DNA of 64,000 nucleotides from Hanleya hanleyi (GCA_036873755.1 JAVTVY010019556.1:1-64000), one strand, 5' to 3'. Positions 42,421 to 54,624 are shown, counted from the stretch's first letter. Translations and numbers: made by a program. Notes: generated from the letters alone by a model not told the origin.

Positions 42421-42426
42421 GCCATT
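42421..42426. repeat. Polinton target-site duplication, right
   Basis: GCCATT, identical to 26206-26211. Confidence 0.9.
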
Positions 42427-42784
42427 GTTCACTTTTGATCTCAGTCATATTTCGTTGAATATTTTATTCGTTTATTTGGTTTATCACCTTCAATATTTTT
42501 CTTTCAACAAATATTAGTAAATTTATATCCTCCTTTCCAACTGTTCGGTCAGCTACGAGTCCTCGTTGGAACAGACGGACTGTAAATAAGTAAAACTTGA
42601 TGGTTGGGTCAGCTTGCGAGACGACCTGGAGCATCTATTACAATGCACTGGAGATGGAGAATATATGGATGACCAGCAGTAGTAAAGAAAGAATAAATCT
42701 CTTAACATTTCTGCGGCGGCGGAGGACCGGATGAAATGGAGAGGAGACTGTTGACATTTGACCTTTAACCTGGGGTTGCTATGG

Positions 42785-43440
42785 CAACGTGGAGAATGGC
42801 GAAGGAGTCACGTGATGGACGGGGTGGATGTGAAAATTAGGATTTTCCTGGAACAATGAAAACGGGAATCATGGACTTCACACGTTAACACGGGGAAAAC
42901 GCCTGTGAAATGGGACTGCTTGTGCGAATATGTCTCCTACGGGGTGGAAAGGGTATTAACGTGAAACGCTCGTCGAGGCCTGTCACGTGATGGGTGATTG
43001 CATGCAAAACTATTTTTTTTTTCTGAAAAAATAAAATGCGGAAGACGGACTAAAAATAGTGAAAATACATTCAAATGGGCCTAGGTGGACCATTCTTGGT
43101 CCCAATGGGCCGTACAAGGCATCATCTTGAAGCTCTTGATGTGTAAAGTACGACTGACGTAGTTCGGACTGCACATGAAGTCATGCTGTGCATGGTCACT
43201 CGAGAAGTAGTAGCAAAAGCGGACAGTTAAGAGGTGCGCAAGCGCATTTTTGGCCGAAAGATGGACCATTGTTGCTCCAGATATGCCGTGCAGGGTGTCG
43301 TCTCAAACCTGTCGGCATGTAAACTAGGCTTTAGGTGGTGTGAGTAGTAGAGAAAACGGGCATTTTGGGGGGCGCAGGGGCTTGGTGGGGCGATTGAGGG
43401 ACCATATCTGATGGATAAATTTGGCATGTTCAATAATTCG
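42785..43440. repeat. Diverged relic of a palindrome arm
   Basis: GAAAATTAGGATTTTCCTGG with CGGGAATCATGGACTTCACA corresponds to the 154-bp repeats. GGTGGACCATTCTTGGTCCC, GCATCATCTTGAAGCTC and GTAGTAGCAAAAGCGGACA correspond to the TGACGTCA-rich repeats of palindrome 1, in left-arm order. No second arm follows, so it is an old fragment of a related element just outside the Polinton. Confidence 0.6.
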
Positions 43441-44332
43441 GACGAAAGTCCGCTTTTTAAAACAGTGAAGACATTGTACGTTTTCCATTTTGCTTGAACT
43501 TGATCTTCAATGTTAGAACCGATAGAACAGATAAATAAGAGTTCATTGCAGAGCCGCTTGATTATCACGAATACAGATCAGATTTATACCCGATCTCAGT
43601 AAACCTAATTCACGGACATTATACCTTACACCTAGGCTTGGCCATACCTTGCAATAACAAACAGGACTGGATTATGTGAGCCAATAATAAAGAGAAACAA
43701 ATCAAACAATATCCAAAAAAGGCGTGATAAAATCTCTTCTCCGGAAAGTTCAAAGGCTTGCAGGCTCTTTTAACACTGGGAAGAAAATATCAAAGATCGT
43801 CTACTGACATCAATCAATGTTAAATTGACACGAAAATTGTCCTGTATGGTTTACTGGATGGTGTTGAAGAATACTGGCAAACAGATCATAGCGTTACTAC
43901 TATATGGTATTTTCCTGATTCATCCAGATTTATGGATATCATGAACTTTCAGAAATTTAACATTTAACAGTGTTAAAATTTTTACTTTAGAAATATTTTA
44001 CTGAAAGAAAACCCCCCCCACACACACACACGTAGGCCTACTGCTATGTAGTCCATTGAGGCTTAATGAGCACATACATTTAGGTCCCAGTTAGTTAGGC
44101 GTGCACCCGATAATTCTTGCTCAGCGGGTAGAGTTTCAATGCTCTCAAGGTAGCGTTTTTTCATGGTCGGTAGGCTCACTAATCTCGGAACAATGGGTGA
44201 TAAACATATCGGGATTACACGCAAACCGTGCTTATTTGAATGGCGAAAGATAACAGCCTGATAAAGTAATAGTTATCCTATGTTCGGACTCGATATTTTT
44301 TACAACATATTGTCTGGGAACATTTGTGGAGT
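43441..44332. other. Spacer without recognised gene
   Basis: AT-rich, with a (CA)n run near 44018-44030. No domain or RNA gene seen. Confidence 0.4.
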
Positions 44333-44547
44333 AATTAGAGCATTTCCACAAAGTGGATGCTCTTACGTTTTTATGAGAAACGGATCCGCCGCCGCCGCCG
44401 CCGCGACTTTAAACGTGAATATCTCTGAAACCGTTAAATATTTTTGGGTCAGACTTTGTGTGCTCTCTCCTTAGGCCTGGGAAATTTGTCTGGTTGTGTT
44501 TCGATAGCCGCTGCACACCACTAGGTGGCGTTGTAGTCAGAGCATAT

Positions 44548-46437
44548 GTAGCCAGAGTTCCGTAATAATTCGACATGAGGATCTGTTCGAGTTAATGACA
44601 TCTTTATTCAGGTATCGACATCAACAATAGATTCGTCGACCCGAGCAGAAGACCCCGATGGGCCAACTGCAGATCATGGAGACAGGAAGTGGATCCAGGA
44701 GAGACCAGATACATTTACACATCAGTTTACATCACGTCATACATTAAGGACTCCGCAGAATTTTGCAACAAAATCCAGAACATCAGCACTCCATGTCAAC
44801 TAGTAAGTTATGATGTCGTTGACTTATTCACGAATGTACCAACCACTGATGCCATACAAGTTATCAAACAAAAGTTGGAGGCACACCCGATCAACAACAC
44901 GACACTTACGACCAACAGCATAATCCAGCTTTTACAGTGCTGCCTATCATCCACATACTTCTCGTGGGGAGACACATTCTATGAACAGATCCACGGACTC
45001 CCCATGGGTTCCCCGCTGTCACCCATAGTATCGGAAATCTACCTGACTGACCTTGAAAACCGGGCCCTCCAAACCTCCCCTGTCCAACCTGTAGTCTGGC
45101 TACGAAAAGTGGATGATACTTTCGTTCCCCTTCAACAAACGGATGACCCGACCACACTACTCAACCATCTCAACACCCAGCATCAACGTCTAAAATTCAC
45201 CATGGAAACTGAGACCAACAACGCTCTCCCTTTCCTGGACGTCCTTGTCAGCAGATCACCAACCGGCCTACAAACTAGCGTATACCGAAAGCCCACCCAT
45301 TCCGACCAGTATATCCACTACAGATCCAACCATCCAGCCCAAACAAAGACAGCCATCATCTCAACACTAACCAAACGAGCACAATCCATTTGTTCAACCG
45401 ACCTTCACAACGAAATCTCCCACATCAAGACCGTGTTTAGCAAGTACAACGATTATCCCAAACACCTAGTGGAAAAAACTGTAAAACAAGCCCTACAACC
45501 AAACCAGAGACAACGTACCATCAGAGAAGAGGGCCCAAATATCCGAATTACTCTACCCTACATAGGCAAGACAAGCCACCAGGTCGCCAGATTACTCCAG
45601 ACACGAGCCAGCATCCAGACAACCTTTGCAACCAACAGAAAACTAAAGAATCACATCAATGCGACCGGTAAAAAAGCCCAAACCACCCAACCCCAGCCAA
45701 AAGGTGTAATCTACAAGTTGGAGTGCAGTTGCAAAAAACATTACATCGGCGAAACATCAAGACCCCTCAATAAACGAATAAAAGAACACAAATCTTCAGT
45801 GACCAAACAAGACGGGAAATCAGCAGTTTCGGACCACATCAAAGAAAACCCCACCCACTCAATCAACTGGAACAACACCAAACCCCTTGCCACAAACCAT
45901 ATGCACTGGAAAAACAGAAAACTACTGGAGGCCGTCCACATCAAAAGAACAAAACCACAAATGAACAGAGACCAGGGCCTATTCATCCCCAGCGCCTATG
46001 ATCTTCTAATCCAGGAACCCCACCGTGCCTAGAAGCCCACCTTGTTAATTAATCCACCTTGTTAATTAATCCAGCCATCTCCACAGTCTAATCCTGTCCT
46101 ATTATAAATTTCTCACCTAGTATAATACTATTGTTATCATCCTATTGACATTTACTCAAGGAACTGTATATATACTGATTATTTACTTATTGATGTCATT
46201 GACTTGAGAATGATACTAGTACCTGTATCGAAACGTCGTCCTGAATAAACTAGAAGTTGTTATCCATAAGCAATTTGTTTATTTAGTTTACCGGTAGTTG
46301 ACAACTGCATAAAACTTGAAATTACATCAAATCAATCAATAAATTCTCTCTGTCGACTTCGTTTGTCGAACAATTCGCCAACAGTTTCGTGTTTCACAAA
46401 CAGAAAGAGCGAAGTAAAGGGCGATACCACACATACA
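44548..46437 (+). mobile_element. Canonical Penelope-like retroelement, 5'-truncated
   Basis: Sits between GTCAGAGCATA and CATACATAAACC, where copy B reads AGAGCATACAAAAACC, so CATA or a little more is duplicated. It contains one long frame (44689-46032) and a 3' region with GTATCGAAACGTCG and CCTGAATAAA, characteristic of Penelope-like elements. The 5' end (44585-44620) has a short inverted likeness to the 3' end (CTTTATTCAGGTATCGAC), as in their pseudo-LTR structure. Confidence 0.8.
44689..46032 (+). CDS. Penelope-like reverse transcriptase with C-terminal GIY-YIG endonuclease
   Basis: Open frame of 447 codons. RT fingers/palm: LVSYDVVDLFTNVP (motif A Asp), HGLPMGSPLSPIVSEIYL (motif B), WLRKVDDTFV (motif C with both Asp, but Lys where Tyr is usual), and NNALPFLDVLV (motif D/E region). 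A GIY-YIG nuclease ends the protein: VIYKLECSCKKHYIGETSR, then RIKEHK and HIKENPTHSINW. This domain order is that of canonical Penelope/Neptune-type elements. The N-terminal third of the RT is missing, so it is a 5'-truncated copy although the rest is open. Confidence 0.9.
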   Translation: MDPGETRYIYTSVYITSYIKDSAEFCNKIQNISTPCQLVSYDVVDLFTNVPTTDAIQVIKQKLEAHPINNTTLTTNSIIQLLQCCLSSTYFSWGDTFYEQIHGLPMGSPLSPIVSEIYLTDLENRALQTSPVQPVVWLRKVDDTFVPLQQTDDPTTLLNHLNTQHQRLKFTMETETNNALPFLDVLVSRSPTGLQTSVYRKPTHSDQYIHYRSNHPAQTKTAIISTLTKRAQSICSTDLHNEISHIKTVFSKYNDYPKHLVEKTVKQALQPNQRQRTIREEGPNIRITLPYIGKTSHQVARLLQTRASIQTTFATNRKLKNHINATGKKAQTTQPQPKGVIYKLECSCKKHYIGETSRPLNKRIKEHKSSVTKQDGKSAVSDHIKENPTHSINWNNTKPLATNHMHWKNRKLLEAVHIKRTKPQMNRDQGLFIPSAYDLLIQEPHRA

Positions 46438-46618
46438 TAAACCTTTCTCTGACGATTTCGTCTGAACGGCTTGTCTGATTTCTTTGAAATTTTATTACAA
46501 TGGTCTTGAAGGATAGTCAATGTGCTGAAAGGTTTGGTGTAGCTGGCATAACTATAAAGGCAAGTTTTTTTTGCGTCTCAAAAATTTACCAATTCGCTTG
46601 GAGAAATATTTAAATTAC

Positions 46619-46964
46619 AAGTCTGGTCCGTCATTCATAATTCAGCCGTCGTCCATTAGAGAGTATCCGCGTCCATAATCCAAAGACCTATTCCATATAA
46701 CAGTATTAGCACCAAATTCAAAAAGACAATCATACTATACATAAACATACGCTTGTTTCCTGCAAGAGAGAAGCGGTCAACAATTTTCAATGATGCCGGA
46801 AAGACATCACGATGTTCCAAAAATATCAAACCCCGTATCGCCGATCAGTATTCCTAATCCATAATATTCGCTGCAAAGTCGTCATCTAAAGAACGATGCA
46901 TCTCAGTCATGCTCCGACTGCGACCGTTCACACGAGCACCATGAGGATCCTGAAGCACATGGGA
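46619..46964 (-). mobile_element. 3' fragment of the Naiad-like element
   Basis: Reverse complement of 62885-63234, both ending in GACT(A/T)GAC..CTTGTAA with ATGAATGACGGAC. Flanked by TTTAAA on both sides (ATTTAAA before, AATTTAAAA after) inside copy A, consistent with a target duplication. A strongly 5'-truncated copy. Confidence 0.8.
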
Positions 46965-47567
46965 CAACACAATTTAAAAACTGTTCTATTCTAGATTGCC
47001 AAGCATAAATATAGGATTGCCGACAAAATTCCCTTTCGTGCGAACCAAATTGTCATTTAAATGAAAAATCTCAATTATCTTACTTAATGTCAAAACCTCT
47101 ATAACCATTATCATGATTAAAGTTTTTGCCATCGAACTGTTATGTGCCATCTCCCTAGGGCTTTAGATTTCACCTGCTTGTTTTTCGTGGCATTTGGTCT
47201 TTAGGCCTACTAGGTTGTGCTATAGACATGAATGCAGGTAAACATGTGTAACAGCATATCTTCTGAACAACGTGTTTGATTTCCATGAAATTTGGGTATG
47301 ATGATCTTGCAAGATAGGCGAATGACTGACAAGATTTTGCTGGTGTTGGCGAATCATGGAGACGCATTTTTGCATCTCAAAATAAGATTTTGTTTTCACA
47401 AAAACGGGAATTTGCTTCTTAATCAGGGAAAAGTAATTCTACATTTCCAGTGTTATAATTCACATCCCTTGTAAGCCAAATGGCCATATTTTTTTTAATA
47501 TATGAAATTCTCACGACTTTATTTTGAATAAAATCACAAATTATCGCTCAGTTAATGCTCAATTTTT

Positions 47568-47593
47568 AGCCCACCATCACCAGATGGTGGGCT
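47568..47593. repeat. Perfect 11-bp hairpin at the start of the 157-bp repeat element
   Basis: AGCCCACCATC-ACCA-GATGGTGGGCT, followed by a (GTCC)n run. It marks the beginning of the insertion into copy A. Confidence 0.8.
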
Positions 47594-47654
47594 GTTCAAA
47601 TCGCTTTTCGTCCGTGGTCCGTCGTCCGTCCGTCCGTCCGTCCGTAAACAATTC

Positions 47655-48470
47655 TTGTTATCGCGATTTCTCAGGAACTATTGCATGGGTCTTTCTCAAA
47701 TTTGGTACACAGGTTCCCCTTGGGGTCTAATTGTGCAAGATACCTTTTCTGTTCCGATTCGAAAATCCAAAATGGCCACATGGCGGCCATCTTGGATTTC
47801 CCCATGAAACCTTGTTATCACGATTTCTCAGGAACTGCTTCATAGATCTTTCTCAAATTTGGTACACAGATTCCCCTTGGGGTCTAGTTGTGCAAGATAG
47901 CTTCTCTGGTCCGATTCGAAAATCCAATATGGCCACAATGCGGCCATCTTGGATTTCCCCATGAAACCTTGTTATCACGATTTCTCAAGAACTACTGCAT
48001 GGATCTTTCTCAAATTGGGTACACAGGTTCCCCTTGGGGTCTAGTTGTGCCAGATACTTTTCTGGTCTGATTCGAAAATCCAATATGGCCACAAGGCGGC
48101 CATCTTGGATTTCCCCATGAAACCTTGTTATTGCGATTTCTCAGGAACTACTGCATGGATCTTTCTCAAATTTGGTACACAGATTCCCCTTGGGGTCTAG
48201 TTGTGCAAGATACCCTTTCTGGTCCGATCCGAAAATCCAATATGGCGACAAGGCGGCCATCTTGGATTTCCCCATGAAACCTTGTTATCGCTATTTCTCA
48301 GGAACTACTGCATGGATCTCAAATTTGGTACACAGGTTCCCCTTGTGGTCAAGTTGTGCAAGATACCTTTTTTGGTCCGATTCGAAAATTCAATATGGCC
48401 GCCAGGTGGCCATCTTGAATTCCCCCTTGAAACATTGTTATCGTGAATTCTCAGGAATTACTTCATGGAT
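47655..48470. repeat. 157-bp tandem repeats, about five copies
   Basis: Units start near 47655, 47811, 47968, 48124, 48281 and 48434 with CTTGTTATCGCGATTTCTCA and include GGTACACAGGTTCCCCTTGG and CGGCCATCTTGGATTTCCCC. Open frames here are repeat by-products. Confidence 0.9.
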
Positions 48471-49090
48471 CGTCTGCCGATGGGACGGCTACATGAAGGG
48501 ACGTCACTCTTGTGACACAACATTACAACTCGGCAACTGTAGACTACTGCGTGTTTCGATCCAAGGGTGATAATCAGGATTCAGATACTTTCGAAGTTTC
48601 AACATTACTGCGAGGATCCATTCAGTATTAAGTATTGTACCATCTTACTATTTTCGAGCATGGTATCTTAAAAGAGATATCTCAAACTAGCCCAGTAAAC
48701 AGAACAGAAATATCATTCGTTCCTAATTATAAAATCTTAAGTATGTTTCATATCTCATGCCGAAGGGTCAAAGAGATTTGTCTTCGCTTCCAGTACCCAA
48801 TGATGACACGTGCAAACAAAAATACTACAAAACGAAGACGAAGGATCCTCCGGACATTCACTTTCAGACTAACTTTGCTCTTTTCGCTTGTATTATAACA
48901 ACTGACAGAAGTACAGTTTCTAGAAATCTTGAAACTTGGTGTTTTCCAGTGTCCCTTTTTCGCTCAGATTCGATATTCTGTAAACAAAATTACAAATCAA
49001 TCGTTTGTTCTTAGTAACAATGGACAAAAAGATCCTCTTGTCATTAGCTTACAATTATCGGACAATGGTGGGCGCCAAGATCCTTCAGGA
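48471..49090. other. Unique tail of the insertion in copy A
   Basis: Begins CTGCCGATGGGACGGCTACA. No coding signature was recognised, though several ~80-codon frames exist. Confidence 0.4.
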
Positions 49091-49212
49091 TCTCTCGTTT
49101 TGTTTTATGTGGCGGTCCCCAGAATTTATTTGAAACTCGAGATGTGAAATTGCACATACCGTTGCATTGTGACAGCATAGTTACAACTGTTGATAATTAT
49201 TTTTTGAACTGT

Positions 49213-50337
49213 TAGAGAATTTCCACAAAGTGGATGCGCTTATGTTGTCATGAGAAACGGCTCCGCCGGATCCGCCGCCGCCGCGACTTTAAACGTGAAT
49301 ATCTCTGAAACCGTTAAATATTTTTGGGTCAGACTTTGTGTGCTATCTCCTTAGGCCTGGGAAATTTGTCTGGTTGTGTTTCGATACTCGCTGCTCACCA
49401 CTATAGGTGGCGTTGTAGTCAGAGCATACAAAAACCTTTCTCTGACGATTTCGTCTGAACGGCTTGTATGATTTCTTTGAAATTTTATAACAATGGTCTC
49501 GAAGGATAGTCAATGTGCTGAAAAGGTTTTGGTGTAGCTGGCATAGCTATAAAGGCGAGTTTTTTGCGTCTCAAAAAAACGTTTTTCGTGAAATGAAAAT
49601 TTACCAATTCGCTTGGAGAAATATTTTTAAACTGTTCTATTCTAGGTTGCCAAGCATAAATATAGGATTGCCAATATGATAACTCCCTTTCGGTGCGACC
49701 AAATTGCCATTTAAATGAAAAATCTCAATTGTCTGACTTAATGTCAAAACCTCCATAACCATTATCATGATTAAAGTTTTTTCCATCGAACTGTTTTGTG
49801 CCATCTCCCTAGGGCATTAAAATTTCACCTGCTTGTTTTTCGTGGCATTTGGTCTTTACTAGGTGGTGCTATAGACATGAATGCAGGTAAACATGTCTAA
49901 CATCATATCTTCTGAACAACGTGACATTTGGGTATGATGATCTTGCAAGATAGGCGGCGGACTGACAAGATTTTGGTGGTGTTGGCGAATCATGGAGACG
50001 CATTTTTGCATCTCAAAATAAGATTTTGTTTTCACAAAAATGGGAATTTGCTTCTTAATCAGGGAAAAGTAATTCTATTTTGCTGAACATGAATGTAACT
50101 TTTCCAGTGTAATAATTCACATCCCTTGTAAGCCAAATGGCCATTTGTTTTGAATATATAAAAATTCTCATGATTTTAGTTTGAATAAAATCACAAATTA
50201 TCACTCAGTTAATGCTCATTTTTTTTGTTTTCTGTGGAGGTCCCCAGAATTTATTTGAAACTCGAGATGTGAAATTGCACATACCGTTGCATTTTGACAG
50301 CATAGTTACAACTGTTGATAATTATTTTTTTAACTGA
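49213..50337. repeat. Unknown ~1.1-kb repeat, copy B, uninterrupted
   Basis: Follows copy A head-to-tail after a few bases. It serves as the empty-site reference that defines the insertions in copy A. No coding potential. Both copies contain GGTTTTGGTGTAGCTGGCAT and ATCTTCTGAACAACGTG. Confidence 0.75.
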
Positions 50338-50465
50338 AAAAGTAGAAAGATTATTTAAGTGTAACTTCCACATACCTGCTATATGGCACATTCCACCTGG
50401 GAATTTTTTACATGTGTATCTAATTGAAGTAATCCAATGGAACCACTGATGATTTTCCAATAATA

Positions 50466-51453
50466 GAGAAGAAAAGCAACTCCGAGTAGAGATGGCAATT
50501 TCATTCTGTATATTTCGCTATTAGCTATAGCATCTTCAGCAGTGAAAAAAGTTACAAACAGCTCCATACGCGCAGTATATATGCAAGGCATAATGTGATC
50601 TTAGCCAATACACATTTATGAATAGGCAAGACAGTAAATTATCTCAGTCAGGTTGGACGGATATTAAAATGCTGTCATTTTCAGAAATTGTTAAATGTTA
50701 AGCGCTAACCTGACAGCAATCTACAAATGGTGTGATTCGGGTGATACAATACACACTCTAATTGATGAAAACAATACATAATCTGCTTATTTGACAAGAG
50801 CTAAGTAAACTGTACACAAATGAATAAAGTATGGTGATATAGTGGGTATGTACCGTCATTGAATATTTCTACATGTCATGAAGTTTGGAGAGGGACTGTC
50901 ATTTTAAGATAATATAGGTATAATTTTCTTGGCAATCCACATCAGAATTGATGGAAACCTACAAATGTTGTAACTCGCATGTTTCATAATTGTATATTCC
51001 CATGCGCGTTACAACATTGTAGATACCTATATTACCTTAAAATGACAGTCCTTATCCAAACTTCATGACATGTAGAAATATTCAATGTAGGTACATACCC
51101 ACTGTATCACCATACTTTATGTAGAGTTTCCTTAGTTCTTGCCAAATAAGTAGATTATGTATTGTTTTCATCAATTAGAGTGTGCATTGTATCACCTGAA
51201 TCACACCATTTGTAGATCACTGTTAGGTTATCGCTTAACATTTAACAATTTTTGAAAATGGCGGTATTTTAATATCTGTCCAACCTAACAAACATAATTT
51301 ACTGGCTTACCTATTCATAAATGCGTATTGGCTAAGATCACATTATGCCTTGTATATACTGTGCATATGGAGCTGTTTGTAACTTTGTTCACTGCTAAAG
51401 ATGCTATAACTAATAGCGAAATATACAGAATGAACATTTCTTCTCTATAATTG
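50466..51453. mobile_element. ~1-kb fold-back element (near-perfect inverted repeat)
   Basis: Left arm ~50466-50975 and right arm ~50995-51453 are inverted copies meeting at CTCGCATG/CATGCGCG. The ends are AATAGAGAAGAAA and TTTCTTCTCTATAATT. The left arm carries an extra ~38 bp near the centre. It is non-coding and resembles large fold-back MITEs. Hallmarks include ATTCTGTATATTTCGCTATT and TGGTGTGATTC(G/A)GGTGATACA in each arm. Confidence 0.85.
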
Positions 51454-51689
51454 AAGTAAAATGGTGTGTTCTGGTGAATTTTGACAGAATATTTAGACTT
51501 TGAAGATGATATGTAATGATGCCCCAAAATGAACTGAATATTTCGTGTCATCTGTCTGTCTGTCTATCTTTCTTGTCATACCACATATGCAGCTGGTGAT
51601 GGATCAGAAGCCTAATGAAAATGACTGACCTTCACCTGTTTATCAAGGTCAAATTTAGTATTGGCAATAATTTTTACCCCTCGGCCACA

Positions 51690-52620
51690 TTGGCCTCGTT
51701 GTATTGTCGTTGCCATGTACGTCCGTCCGTCCGTCCGGCCGTTACCGCATTTTAGGCAAAACCACTTCAGGCACAACCATCAAATTTCCAACACTTATTT
51801 ATCTAGTGCTAAGTCAGACGCCTATTGAAAGTGGCTCGCCTCGGCTCATATTTCACAGAGTTATACCCCTTTACAGATATATTAATTTCTATTTCTGTCC
51901 TATATGCATGAATGTAACCAACTATATCTGCAGAACTGTGTTCGGTATAGCTACTATATTTTGGAAACTTATTTATATTGTTGTACTCTACAAACCAACA
52001 AAGGATTACTCGCCTCGGCTTATGTAGTTATGCCCCTTTCGGATGTAATAATCTTCGATTTTATTATCTGTAGCTGAATGTACAAGTTATATATGCAGGT
52101 CCGTGTTCAGTACAGCTTATTCATCTCGGTTCTTATTTAACAGAGTGCTAAGTCAGATGCCTATCGAAAGTGGCTTCACTCGGCCCATATTTTACAGAGT
52201 TATGCCCCATTACAGATATATTTTCTGTTTCTGTCCTATATGCCTGAATGTAACAAACTATATCTGCAGAACTGTGTTCGGTATAGCTACTATATTTTGG
52301 AAACTTATTTATATTGCTGTATTCTACAAGCCAACAAAGGATTACTGGCCTCGGCTTATGGAGTTATTCCCCATATGCATGTACTAATCTCCGATTTTGT
52401 TATCTGTAGTTAAATGTACTTGTAAGTTATATCTGCAGATCCGTGTTCGGTACAGCTTATTCGTCTGGGTTCTTATTTTACAGAGTGCTACATGTAAGTC
52501 AGACGCCTATCGAAAGTGGCTCCCCTCAGCCCATAGGTTTACAGAGTTATACCTCTTTACAGATATATTACGTTTTGTTTCTGTCCTATATGCCTAAATG
52601 TAACCAACTACCGGTATATC
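51690..52620. repeat. ~340-bp tandem repeats, about 2.7 copies
   Basis: After a (GTCC)n run (51719-51737), units carry AGTCAGACGCCTATCGAAAG, TTTACAGAGTTATACC, TCTGCAGAACTGTGTTCGG and ACTATATTTTGGAAAC, with starts near 51800, 52140 and 52490. No gene. Confidence 0.8.
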
Positions 52621-52659
52621 GTGATCATCCCACATAGAACTATCTCTTCCCCCAATTCA

Positions 52660-52925
52660 CACCGAGGCCCTCGGTGGCCGAGTGGTCTAAGGCGCTTCGC
52701 TGGTGACCGCTAGCCTCAAACCGCTGAAGCGGCACGCGTTCGAGCCCAGCTGGTCCATGTGTGAAAGTTTGTCAGTTACTTGCCGAAGGGCGGTGGTTCT
52801 CTCCGGGTACTCCGGCTTCCTCCACCAACCAAACTAACTGTCACCATATGAGTGAAACAAACTTGAGTGTGACATTAAGCCAAATTCCCTCCCTCCCTCC
52901 CCCAATTCACACTAAACATGGGTCT
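52660..52925 (+). mobile_element. tRNA-derived SINE
   Basis: A tRNA-like head at ~52662-52750 has an A box GGTGGCCGAGTGGTC, an anticodon-arm remnant and a B box CGTTCGAGCCC (Ser/Leu type). Then comes a body with GGTTCTCTCCGGGTACTCCG and CTTCCTCCACC, a conserved central segment seen in invertebrate SINEs, and a (CCCT)n tail. Confidence 0.75.
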
Positions 52926-54120
52926 CAATCACTTGGGGAAAGCCGAGGGGTTTTGATTAGATCAATCTCATGTTGAAGGAGTGAAGATAGGCTCTCCAAA
53001 TTCATAATACTTGTGCAATTGGTGACTGACTGGAAGCCTATCCCAGTTGACAACCTATTTTCTCAAGTTTATATACTGTATATTATGATATAACATGAAA
53101 TATAGCTAGGCATTCTAAATTGATACTACATATGCAACTGATGACGGACCTGAAGTTTATGAATATGACTGACGTTGACCTAATTTCTCAAGGTCAAAAA
53201 GTGTATGTTAAGTCACATGTTAACTGCCAACATACATTTCAAATCTAACAGTGTCATCATTTTGTTCTGTGGCTGTGGATGTCTTCCAGAACAATCTAGC
53301 GAATTTTCCATGTGTTCCAACAACATCATGCTTCAACAGTAACTTAAACCATGCTGTATCGGCTGAGGCTGTTGAAACCTCCTCCATTTTCTAGCTCTGA
53401 CATACTGCATCACTGTCGAAATATGGGTACCATAACAGGGTGATAGATCACACAGCTAGTGAAGGTTCCCGATTTTCATTGAATGTCGTTATTGCCGAAG
53501 TAGTATTAGCAGCGTTTTACAACAATTCGCTGACTTACAGTGAAAAATTATAGTGAAAGGTATTTATTTCTTGTTGTTTGGAAGTTTTATTTGCTGGCAT
53601 TGTTTCAGATAGAATACAACAGCCTATTTCATACAATCAGGAAGGAAAAGGGGGTTAAAATCTTTATGTTCAAACTTTCGTAGGAAATATAAAAGTGGCA
53701 ATCTGAAATTTTATTTTTAGTCTATTTTTTAATGTCGGTGGGCCCATGAAATGCAAAATGAAGTTGGTGTTGCCTCACACTGGGTTTCGCCCACTCCTAC
53801 CAGGGATGATTCCTGATTTCTCATCCTCCAGGGGTATGTGCTCCACCCTCTGTCCCATCCTAAAAAATTGCCACCCTTAATAGGGGGTGTGCCCAGATTG
53901 GGGAGATCTGAAGCCCTGTGAGTACCAAATTATGTGTTACAAGATGATCTTGGGAAATGCTCTTCGCCCGTGTTTCACACGAGCTTTCATTTATTGTCCC
54001 AAACAAAAGACAAAAGACATGACATCTCGTCGAGGAATCTATATATTACTGATACCCTGTAGGTTCCATTATTCAAAGTACAGGCGTATGAACAAATATA
54101 TTAATTATCGATAGCATGGG
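52926..54120. other. Spacer without recognised gene
   Basis: No motif-bearing frame, no strong repeat. The 75-codon frame at 53887-54114 has no recognisable domain. Ends at the target duplication of palindrome 2. Confidence 0.4.
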
Positions 54121-54126
54121 CCTATT
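54121..54126. repeat. Target-site duplication of palindrome 2, left
   Basis: CCTATT directly before AGTAGTATATAAAG. Repeated at 63929-63934 directly after the right terminus. Confidence 0.88.
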
Positions 54127-54624
54127 AGTAGTATATAAAGTGGATCTGGGCGCCCATTGACCTCAGAAATTTGCATAAATTACTCGGATGTAAAGGTCAA
54201 GTAAAGGTATAGTTCCGGCACTTCCGTTCACGTGACCGAAAGTAACCTTTGGGGCATGTATTCCTCCGCGGTGATGCGGTCGCTTCTGGTTCCAGCGGTG
54301 CTGCGGTCGCTTCCGGGAACAAGCCTCCGCCAAGAGAAATTAGTCACGAGATATCAAATACGCGGATTTTCGTGGGAATCATCTTGAATGTTCGGCAATC
54401 TTCGGGAATATAATGTTCGGTCATCTTCGGCAATGCCCGGGAATATAATGTCCGGTCATCTCCGGCAACCTCCGACCCTCTCCTGGAGAATATATAGCCT
54501 TTATCTGCCCTTCCAAAGTATCAATGGAATGCACATGGTCCCCGACAATATCGCCATCTATTTGCCTAGCATAAATGGCAAGTGTGGAACCCTCGTCATA
54601 GCCACACAGTGGGAGAAGGGAAAG

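Larger units (their letters stand above)
44333..49207. repeat. Unknown ~1.1-kb repeat, copy A, broken by three insertions
   Basis: Matches copy B (49213-50337) in four pieces: 44333-44547, 46438-46618, 46965-47565 and 49091-49207. It starts TTTCCACAAAGTGGATGC (self-complementary core) followed by a (GCC)n run and ends AACTGTTGATAATTATTTTT. The interruptions are a Penelope-like element, a Naiad-like 3' fragment, and a 1.5-kb block with 157-bp repeats. Confidence 0.8.
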
